From Neostapfia colusana (taxonomy: Eukaryota; Streptophyta; Magnoliopsida; Poales; Poaceae), in contig JASWHV010000003.1 of NCBI GenBank assembly GCA_030760725.1, positions 65,119,264 to 65,183,263 of the forward strand: a stretch of DNA of 64,000 nt, written 5' to 3'. The translations under genes were made by a program, and so were the position numbers. Below are positions 55,442-64,000 of the stretch, one piece after another (positions within the stretch are counted from its first letter, which is position 1; each line of letters starts with the position of its first letter). The notes below the pieces were generated by a model, which was not told the DNA's origin, did no database searches, and saw only the letters and a program-made list of their open reading frames with translations.

Positions 55442-56566
55442 GTGTTAGATAGTGGCTGCACCAACCACATGACCGGAGCGAGAAAAATGTTTGTAGAGTA
55501 TGAAGAAACCAATGATCCAAGTCAAGGTATTTATTTTGGTGACAATAGCCAAGGAAGGGTACTAGGTATGGGTAAAATCTCCATTTCTCCACAACACACC
55601 ATTTCAAATGTCATGCATGTGGAGTCACTAGATTATAATCTTTTATCCATATCTCAATTATGTGTCATGGGTTTTAATTGCTTATTCACTAACGAAGGCA
55701 TGATTGTCACTAGAAGAGTAGATATCTCAATTGCCTTCAAAAGTGTGCTCAAAGGAAAGCTTTATCTTGTAGACTTTTCTACGGATAAAACTCAACTTGA
55801 CACATGTTTGATGGCAAAGACTAACATGGGTTGGTTGTTGCATCGTAGGATAGCCCATGTTGGTATGAGAAATCTCCAAAAACTTCTAAAAGGTAATCAT
55901 GTCCGAGATCTTAAGAATGTCATTTTTGAGAAAGATAGACCTTGTAGCGCATGCCAAGCCGGGAAACAGGTTGGAATATCTCATCCCGCCAAGAATGTGA
56001 TGACAACAACTAGACCGCTGGAGATGCTTCACATGGACCTCTTTGGTCCTATTGCTTACATAAGCATTGGCAGTAATAAATATGGTCTAGTTATTGTCGA
56101 TGATTTTTCTTGCTTCACTTGGGTATTTTTCTTGCATGATAAGGGTGAAACTCAAGGTGTCCTCAATAGTTTCTTAAGGAGAGATCAAAATGAGTTCTCC
56201 TTGAGAATCAAGAAGATAAGAAGCGACAATGGCACCGAATTAAAGAACACCCAAGTAGAAGAGTACTTGGACGAGGAGGGCATCAAGCACAAGTTTTCGG
56301 CACCATACACACCCGAACAAAATGGAGTGGTCGAAAGAAAGAACCGAACTCTAATAGAGATGCCAAGGACAATGCTTGATGAGTACAAGAAATCCGACCG
56401 ATTTTGGGCGGAAGCGGTGAATACCGCTTGCCATGCCACAAACCGTCTCTACCTCCATCATCTCTCTAAGAAGACTCCCTATGAGCTCCTAACGGGTAAC
56501 AAACCAAATATCTCCTACTTTAGAGTTTTTGGTAGCAAGTGCTATATTCTTAACAAGAAACCTTGA
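55442..56566 (+). pseudogene. Sirevirus protease and integrase
   Basis: Protease active site LDSGCTNHMTG at the start; a TAA lies shortly upstream (about 55400) between Gag and Pol. Then the GAG-pre-integrase HRRIAHVGMRNLQKL with CSACQAGK. Integrase core: HMDLFGPIAYISIGSNKYGL (first Asp), IRSDNGTELKN (second Asp) and YTPEQNGVVERKNRTLIE (Glu). The frame stops at a TGA (56564-56566), then continues in the same frame as KFASKFDEGFLLGYDSNTYA and YQVFN. Confidence 0.92.
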
Positions 56567-56602
56567 GTTTCAAAGTTTGCCTCGAAATTCGATGAAGGTT
56601 TC

Positions 56603-58635
56603 TTGCTTGGTTATGATTCAAACACTTACGCCTATCAGGTATTCAACAAAACCTCTGGTTGTGTTAAAATCGCACGTGACGTAGTGTTTGATGAAACTAA
56701 TGGCTCTCAAAGGGAGCAAGTTGATCAATGCGCACTAGATGAAGAAGAGGTACCATGTATGGCATTAAGGAGGATGGCACTGGGTGACATACGACCACAA
56801 GAGATACAAGACCCAAGTGATCCATCCTCATCACAAGAAGTGACCCAAACACATGATCAAGTACTAGATCCCCCAAATGAAGAACAAGATCAAGATCACC
56901 GTGTTCAAGACATCGAAGGCAACAATGGTGGCAAAATTCCAAGGGAAGATGAAGAGGAAGAAGAAATTGATTCAAGACCAAGTGTGCCATACCCAAGAGT
57001 CCATCAATGTATACAATGGGATCATCCTGTTGACAATATACTTGGAGACATCTCCAAGGGGGTAATGACTTGCTCTCGTATGGCTAACTTTTGTGCTCAC
57101 TACTCTTTTGTATCTTCCTTGGATCCTTTCAAGGTTGAAGATGCCCTACGAGATCCGGATTGGGTGATGACGATGTAAGAGGGGCTTAATAACTTCAAAA
57201 GAAACCAAGTGTGGGAGCTTGTGGAAAGACCAAATGCAAATATAGTAGGCACCAAGTGGGTCTTTTGCAATAAGAAAGATGAGCATGGAGTAGTAACAAG
57301 AAACAAAGCTAGACTTGTAGCAAAGGGATACTCACAAGTCGAAGGTTTGTACTTCGATGAAACTTTTGCTACCGTAGCTAGACTTGAATCGATTCGTATA
57401 TTATTAGCCTATGCTACTCACAATGATTTCAAGTTGTACCAAATGGATGTGAAAAGCACCTTTCTCAATGGACCAATCAAGGAGGAAGTGTATGTGGAGC
57501 AACCACTCGGCTTTGAAGATGATAAGTATCCTAACCATGTTTTTAAGCTTCACAAAGCTCTCTATGACCTCAAACAAGCTCCTAGAGCTTGGTATGGATA
57601 TCTTAGAGATTTCCTCATTGACAATGGTTTTAGGATAGGAAATCCTGACTACACACTTTTCACAAAGACCTTAGACAATGACTTATTTGTGTGTCAAATT
57701 TATGTCGATGACATAATATTTGGTTCTACTAATAAATCTTTTTGCAAAGAATTTAGCAAGATCATGACAGAGAGGTTTGAGATGTTGATGATGGGACAAC
57801 TAAATTTCTTTCTAGGCTTCCAAGTGAAACAGCTCAAGGAAGGCACCTTCATATGTCAAACAAAGTACACTCAAGACATACTTAAGAAGTTTGGCATGGA
57901 GAAGGCTAAGCCTATCAAAACGCCAATGGAGACAAACGGACACCTCGACCTCAACCAAGACAGCCCAAGCGTGGATCAAAAGGTATATCGTTCCTTGACT
58001 GGATCTCTTCTTTATCTTTGTGCATCTAGGCCCGATATTATGTTGAATGTATGCATGTATGCAAGGTTTCAAGCTGCACCCAAAGAGTTTCATCTAACAG
58101 CCGTAAAAAGAATCTTGCGCTATCTAGTTCATACACCTCAACTAGGGCTATGGTATCCTAAAGGGTCCAAATTCAATCTCATCGGATACTCTGATGCTGA
58201 TTATGCCGGATGCAAAGTAGATAGGAAAAGTGCATCGGGCACCTATCAATTCTTGGGCAGATCCTTAGTATCATGGTCATCCAAAAAGCAAAATTCCATT
58301 GCCCTATCCACAGCTGAAGCAGAGTACGTCGCAACCGGGAGTTGTTGTGCACAACTTCTTTGGATGAGGCAATCTCTATGAGACTACAGTCTCAATATGA
58401 ACCATATTACACTCCTATGCGATAATGAGAGTGCTATTAAGATTGCCCACAACCTCGTTGAACACTCTAGGACCAAACACATTGATATCCTTTCCTGAGA
58501 GGTCACTCAATGAAGGGGGACATAGTCATTTCACATGTTAGAACCAAAAAACAGCTAGCGGATATCTTCACCAAGCCACTAGATGAAAAATGCTTTTGCG
58601 AACTTAGGAGTGAGCTGAATTTCCTCGACTCCTGA
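56603..58635 (+). pseudogene. Sirevirus reverse transcriptase and RNase H
   Basis: After a variable acidic linker (to a TAA at 57176-57178) the RT has WVFCNKKDEHGVVTRNKARL, KLYQMDVKSTFLNGPIKEEV, LYDLKQAPRAWY and the catalytic FVCQIYVDDIIFGSTN. RNase H: GYSDADYAGCKVDRKSASGT, ALSTAEAEYVA, then TGA at 58379 and further breaks before CDNESAIKIAHN and the end near 58635. All pol blocks up to 58381 are in one frame, so the damage there is by single-codon stops. Confidence 0.92.
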
Positions 58636-59625
58636 AATGTGGCTTGAGATGTTGCACATCTGGTTGTTATAGTCTAATTTATTCAAAACTGAGCATATAT
58701 TTTTAAAAAGACTATCTCTCTCAATTTTTTCTATCAAATTATCTTCAATTATCATCTCCTTGAATCATGGCCACTGTATGTTTGTTTGTGTGATCTACTG
58801 GTCATGTTCATTGAGAATAGTTGTGAGAAATTAGTCTATGTGGATCAATTCCTACAAATCTCTTCATATACATAAGAGTGTGATGTCAAGGGCCGGACTA
58901 ATCCGCCCAATTGGCCGGACAAGTCCGAAATGCTAGACTAGTCCGACTGGGGTGGGACAAGTCCACATCGGACTAGTCCGCTGCTTGCCGGACTAGTCCG
59001 TACTGTCAGATATGTCCGGACCTAGTCCGGCGACCGGACTTGTCCGGTACCTATGACCGGACTAGTCTGGACAGGTGGGACTTAACCCAACCGCGGGGGT
59101 TTAAACCAAATTCACTCGTCACAATGTTCAACCATGCACCCGCACTTAAAACTCGCCCCCATTGACAATTTTTGAAAATTTCCACCAAAAACTTCAAAGG
59201 ATCCGAGTCCTCTACTCCTTATGGCCTTGGGAAGTCAGTCTTCGAACTTCTCCGCACTTCGATCCGGCGATTTCATCGGATTTGAGCAATCAAGATGTGT
59301 TCTTAGGGCAAAACCAAATCTTCTAAAATCTCTCGATTCTAGGATGTTTCTTTCATAAACTAGGATGTCTAGTGCTTCATAGTCTTCATGCGTCTCATCC
59401 CTAGGATTATTGCAAACCATTGAACACATTTACATAAAATTTGATTAGTTAGGGTTTAACCCAAGGCTGTCAGGACTAGTCCAGATAGTAGGAGGACAAG
59501 TCCGTTCCTGACTGGACTAGTCCGATTAGGGACCGGACAAGTCTGGCCAAACCTTGAGTTAACCCCTAACTTAGTGTTTTTGCTGCACCTCTATCACGAT
59601 AATATTTTGCTTTCAACTCATATCC
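58636..59625 (+). repeat. Post-pol spacer with CGGACTAGTCCG palindromes
   Basis: No ORF. Two clusters (about 58890-59070 and 59470-59550) repeat the same GGACTAGTCC / CCGGACTTGTCCGG vocabulary seen in the LTRs, although this is internal DNA. Confidence 0.75.
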
Positions 59626-61335
59626 TTGCTCATTCATTCTTCTAGCATGTCTCAAAACGACAACTCTTCACCCCTCTCCGATCCAGAGCGCGAAGCAGCT
59701 CGACAAGAGCTTTGTCGCCGTCGTGAGGAGGAGGACACTGCACTTGCGCAAGAGCTCACTCGTCATGAAGCTCGAACCATGAAGCGGCACGAAAGAGAGG
59801 CAACTCAAGCTAAAGAAGAGCGCTTTAGTCGGAGGAAAAGGATAGTTTCCTTAGGTGAAAAGGAAAGGGTCCAAGCAGCTGACAAATGCAAGAGACCCAT
59901 GAATGAAGGAGAAGGGGCAAAGAGAAAAGGGAAATCCCCGGTTCAGAAGGTGCCCGTCAAGAAGGCAGCACCAAGGAGAAGGGCACCTGCTAGTGGGGGA
60001 ATTGTGATTTGAGACCGTCCTGTGGGGTCAAGTGCTCCCTGGCAGGGTCCCATTGGACCTTTGGTCATGACACCACCCACGAAAAATCCCAACCGACAAC
60101 CATAGCTTTCAAGCAACATATTTCATGGGAAAGGCTCTGAAAAGGCGAGGAGGTTCAGGGAAAAGGATCACAAGTATGAGAAGGCCACACCGGATCATCG
60201 TTTTTTGTGTGACTTCCACTGCGATTACTATCGCCTAGTCTATTTGAAGATGAAGACACCGGTTGGTTGATTGGCCCTATATGGACAAGAAAAACCATCA
60301 AGCCTTCAATGAAGTTATTCAATCCGCTGAGCATCACGGTTTGAAGGATATTCTAGCTTTTCAATATAATTGGAACACAGAGGTGGTCACACAGTTCTAC
60401 ACCACATGCTATTTCTCCACCTTCGGAGATAGAAAGATTTCATGGATGACGGACGGAGTCTAATACTCCGTCCTCTAGAGTGAGTTTGCACGGATCCTTG
60501 GCCTCGAGGAATTTTTGAGCTATGAGTTGACCATTCACAACCTCACGGTGATAGACTTGGGTTGATGGAGTTCATGTATGAGGTTGGCTTTTATAACCCT
60601 CCTACAACCGAAATCCTCCGTCCCTTCTTTAGCGTGCTTAATCGGATCTTGAGAAAAACTTTAGCACGTAAAGACGGGGATGCAGGAATGATCTAGGGCC
60701 ATCTCCGCCATCTATTGAAGCTAATATGTGAAGATGAAAAGTTCAATGTGTCTGACTACATATACAATGACATCTTCAACATATCCCACACTCCCAATCG
60801 CTCATGTGGCTATGCTCCTTTTATCATGTGCCTCATTGAGAACGTGTCAGGACTGGAGTTTGTGAAGGATGTCAAGCATAGACCCCTTCACCCTCAAATC
60901 CCTCCTATTGTGCCAAAGCTTGGTGGAGCTTCTAGGAGGAGTGCCCTCGATGCACCTCCTCCTCTAGCCGCTCCCGCCTCTTCCTCTTCCAGGGACTCCT
61001 CCAGTGCCATCGTTAAATTCTTAAAGTCTATCTTCACAGCTTGCCGCAAAGTGGAAGCCAAGACGCAGAAAATGGATAAAAGGCAAGAAAAGTACTTAAA
61101 GAAGCTCCGTGAGAAGGCGGGAATTGCCATGTCTCCGGAGGCCTCCAACGACGAGGAAATCACACCCTTCCCGGATCTCACGGCCGATGAGGATGCATTT
61201 CTTGGGGCTGATTCCTCTAGTGCTGCTCCCGCCGTCGAGGAAGAAGAGGATGAACAAGATGATGAGGAGGACGATGAAGAAGCAACCCAAAGCGATAAAG
61301 ATCGCGAGGAGGAGAGTGAGAGCGATGAAGACTAG
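59626..61335 (+). pseudogene. Sirevirus env-position ORF (broken)
   Basis: Extra gene of unknown function downstream of pol, as in many Sireviruses. The first frame (59647 ATG, MSQNDNSSPLSDPEREAARQ) is highly charged and likely coiled coil with a basic Lys-rich part. The middle (60263-60463, DILAFQYNWNTEVVTQFYTT) is broken by stops and shifts between 60013 and 60715. The last frame (60715-61335) contains FNISHTPNRSCGYAPFIMCL, a Ser/Ala-rich linker, a Lys-rich helix and a very acidic C-terminus (EEEEDEQDDEEDDEEATQ). I see no clear signal peptide or membrane anchor, so an envelope function is not supported here. Confidence 0.65.
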
Positions 61336-61755
61336 ACTTAGGCTCTATTCTTTTCCTTTTTGGTGTCTTGATGTCAAAGGGGGAGAGATTGAGGGGGAGT
61401 AATGAGTATCTATGTATCTATGTCACTGTCTTAAGTTGTAATGTTGCTACATTTTCACATTTTGCTAAACTTTCATATTTGGGTTGTAATAACTTTACAC
61501 TATGCTACTCGTATGTGTGATGATACTTGATTTCAATTTGAGATGTATGTTTCACACTTAATTATTACATCTCAACATTTGCATCACACGTAGGCACCCC
61601 ACCATAACACACTACTCTAATAAATCTCCCATAAAGCTCACTCTCGTGCATAACCCTTATTGCAAATCATCCATGCACATATTTAGGGGGAGCTTCTTAT
61701 ACATTTTTATGAAAACCTCAAGGTGTTGTCATCAAATCACCAAAAAGGGGGAGAT
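61336..61755 (+). promoter_or_regulatory. 3' UTR with four AGGGGGAG polypurine motifs
   Basis: AGGGGGAG occurs at 61378-61385, 61392-61399, 61685-61692 and 61746-61753. The last adjoins the 3' LTR at 61756 and is the main polypurine tract. Multiplied polypurine motifs are a described Sirevirus trait. Confidence 0.88.
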
Positions 61756-63275
61756 TGAAAGTGCATCTAGGCTAATTCCCCGTGGGTTTTGATGATTAAT
61801 GACAACACAAGGGAGTAATGAGCATTGCAAGTGTGAGTACAGGTGATTAAGAAATCTACGAAGATGGATACACTCAAAAAGAAAAGAGGAGAAAAAGGCA
61901 AATGCACAAGAAGAATAGAATTTAGGGTTTTTAATTCTTTTGTGTTCAGTTTAGCTTTTGAGTATAAGTGTGATCATAGAGTAAAGTGCTGAGAATCATC
62001 TAAGAGCTCATAGTCCTAGTTTTGGTTGAGTGGAGTGAAGATTTGAGATAGCCCTGGGAATAGGCCGGACTTGTCCTGGCTGGAGGCCGGACTATTCCTG
62101 TACATAGGACTGATCCGATGTAGAATGGAAAAAGTGGTTCTGTGTGAGTTCGGACTTGTCCGGGACGGGAGGTCGGACTAGTCCGAAGTATCGGACTAAT
62201 CCGATATAGAACGGAACAAGAGTTTCTGTGTGAGTTCGGACTTGTCTGTCTCGGGACGGACTAGTCCGTGGAGAGAGTGTCTGAGTTCTTCAGGAGCTAA
62301 GTGCTGAAGGACTGGACTAGTCCGCTCTTTGAGGCTAGACTATTCCGCATGCTCAGACTAGTCCGTTTCCAACCGGAACAAGAGTTTCTGTGTGAGATCG
62401 GACTAGTCCTCTGTGTGTTGGACTAGTCCGTTTGGAACCACGAAGTAGCTGCAGGGACTAAGGCTTGATGGCCAGACTTGTCCGCCCATGGAGGCCGGAC
62501 TAGCCCGGTGAACCAGACTGTCCGTTCTCAAGCGGAACAATGGTCTCTGTGTGAGATTAGACTAGTCCGTTGTGGACCGGACTAGTTCATTGTATGTGAC
62601 CATTTAGTTGGTAGAATCTGACCGTTTTAGTTGGTAGAATCCGACCGTTTAGTAGGTGAAGAGTGATGTCATCGGTCCCTGTAGGCCAGGCTAGTCCGGG
62701 CTTTGACAGTTGGCAACGGCTAGTTACCAGGACCTCTATAAAAAGGGGTTGCCCGGACCTCAATGGAGAGAACAAGCACCCTAACGACGAAATAGCCTTC
62801 CTAGAGCTTTTCTAGTCCCCTCTCTTCAAGTTCTTGGAACTCAAAGTGTGACTCTTGAGGGTTTGTGAGTTTTGGGAAGAGGAGAAGAAGGGGAGTGTGC
62901 ACTATAGAGCTCTTGGTTGATTCTCTAGCACTGAGTGAGAAGTGTGCTGCTGAAGAGCATTGGCTTGTAAGTGCTTTGAGCTGAGTTCTCATGGGAGCCT
63001 CAAGTTGTGAGTTGCCCCATGATATACTGTGAAGAATTTATGATATAGTGGAAAACAAGCCGACCTTGGTGGTGGCTTGGTGAGGAAAAGGTTTAGAGCA
63101 ACCTGGTCCTTGGTGGACTCCTCAACGTGAACGTAGGCTTCTTTGTGGAGCTGAACCACGGGATAAATATTGTGTCCTTGTCTTGTTGAGCCAAAACTTA
63201 CTCTGTGAACTAATCATTTTTATTAAGCCGTATTTCAGATTTTCCGCCTATTCACCCCCCTCTAGGCAACTTTCA
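61756..63275 (+). repeat. 3' LTR of the Sirevirus
   Basis: 1520 bp, matching the 5' LTR. The palindrome array (62060-62700) is somewhat shorter, and the 3' part lacks the rDNA-unrelated 'gtgaccggacaagtccg' insert seen near 52816 in the 5' LTR. Confidence 0.92.
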
Positions 63276-63280
63276 ATCAA

Positions 63281-64000
63281 TTATGATGCACAAACTTTAC
63301 TCAAGATGCAATGAGGTGAATGAATGCAATTCCTATGGTGCAGTTTTATAAAAATCAGTTTGCACGTGTTTTTGCATGTTTTAGCAGGCTTTCATGGGGT
63401 TTTATGATGATCAAGGCTGCTGGGATCAAGTGTGGATGTGGTAATGATCTTCACCCTCTTTGTAGGTCAACCCACCGTCAAAAATTGACCAAAACATGGT
63501 CTGTCCACATGCAGATTTCTCTGCTCGTAGGGGGTGGATAAAACGGGTGCGTAAAAACAGTGGCGACATCGTAAGAGGGGTAACGAAGACCTACCTCACT
63601 TCTTCTTTGCGGCAGGACCTCCTTCCTTGCAATGGCAGCAGCATAAGATTTTCTATGGAGAATTATGAAGCTGCGGCTAGGGGAGAATGTCTGGGGCTTC
63701 TTCTCTGGCGACGGCGAGGCGTGACGGAGCTCAACGGCGGCCAAACTCCAGCAGGGGGGGGTGGCGACTTGGCAGCAAGGGAGAGGGGGCGGCCAAAAGG
63801 GGGATGCGGGTGCGGCTAGGGAAGAAGGGTTATATTTATAAGGGGGGGGGGAAGAGCTAGGGTGGCTAGAATTTTAGCAACCCAATTATCCAAGGGCTGA
63901 GATTTAATTTTAAAAGAGGTGGGAGCTAGGGGCTGGGATTTTATTATTTATTTTCCACCAACGGCTGAGATTAATTGATAAATAAAAGCCCACAAAAAAT
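63281..64000 (-). repeat. Continuation of the third long LTR (to window end)
   Basis: This resumes the LTR begun at 49727 after the ATCAA duplication. It parallels 11570-12060 of the family-2 LTR (for example 'gtggatgtggtaatgatctt'). Short ORFs here are leader or promoter sequence of the LTR and are not called as genes. Confidence 0.75.

Larger units (their letters stand above)
51341..63275 (+). mobile_element. Sirevirus-type Ty1/copia retrotransposon
   Basis: It starts TGAAAGTGCATC and ends CAACTTTCA, flanked by ATCAA (51336-51340 and 63276-63280). LTRs are 51341-52931 and 61756-63275. It has an iMet PBS, gag, protease, integrase, reverse transcriptase and RNase H in copia order, then a spacer and an extra ORF in the env position. 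Four AGGGGGAG polypurine motifs near the 3' end and CGG-half-site palindromes are marks of the Sirevirus genus. Gag-pol has many nonsense codons. Confidence 0.93.
49727..64000 (-). mobile_element. Third long-LTR gypsy element (LTR only, continues past window)
   Basis: It starts TGTGACACCC at 49727 and is related to the LTR at 9872 in the same (minus) orientation, for example 'atgtgtgcctaggatgttcatcacacatacacatat'-type text shortly after the start. It is interrupted at 51341-63275 by the copia element and resumes at 63276, where it aligns with about 11570 on of the other LTR. A minus-strand TATA region is near 63830-63842 (ttataaatat on the minus strand). No internal region is visible, so a full element and a solo LTR cannot be told apart. 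Confidence 0.8.

Overview
The window is grass (Poaceae) nuclear DNA. Three things point there: a proline dehydrogenase gene with a very GC-rich first exon, grass-type transposon families, and iMet-primed LTR retrotransposons with very long LTRs. The species cannot be fixed from the sequence. One host gene is recognisable; almost everything else is two stacks of nested transposable elements. No rRNA, tRNA or CRISPR features were seen.

Layout. 1-870: minus-strand Ty3/gypsy protease relic, then a 109-bp tandem repeat rich in ACGTG boxes. 2024-4233: a complete three-exon proline dehydrogenase gene with TATA box and AATAAA. 4806-36115: a CACTA (En/Spm-type) DNA transposon about 31.3 kb long with a 3-bp AGA target duplication. 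It carries a decayed TNP2 transposase and a second Transposase_24-type gene. Its TNP2 gene is split by a minus-strand gypsy element (9872-31542, TSD AAAGG) that encodes only Gag and protease. The right LTR of that element is in turn split by a plus-strand Del/Tekay-like chromovirus (16169-28824, TSD CGTAT). 36274-36771: a small hAT-type element with an 8-bp TSD. 36919-47895: a CRM-like gypsy element (TSD TGTTG) whose 3' LTR holds a solo LTR (44095-47532, TSD AGCAC) of the chromovirus family. 47901-49726: palindromes, a purine tract and the N-terminal part of a MULE transposase. The MULE part is cut by a third long-LTR element (49727 to beyond the window), which is itself interrupted by a Sirevirus-type copia element (51341-63275, TSD ATCAA) with gag, pol and an extra env-position ORF.

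All transposon coding regions except one carry stops or frameshifts. Most premature stops are of a kind C-to-T change produces, as expected of methylated, silenced DNA. The exception is a 259-codon ORF upstream of gag in the chromovirus. Its first 22 residues align without gaps with the histone H3 tail, including the ARKSTGG block.

The most unusual signal is inside the long LTRs. In three diverged LTR families, short exons keep the same phase (69, 75 and 84 nt) and the same GC-AG type intron donor, and end in an acidic C-terminus with a stop. A 17-bp palindrome with covarying inner bases lies just upstream of the last exon. This suggests that these LTRs are themselves spliced transcription units.
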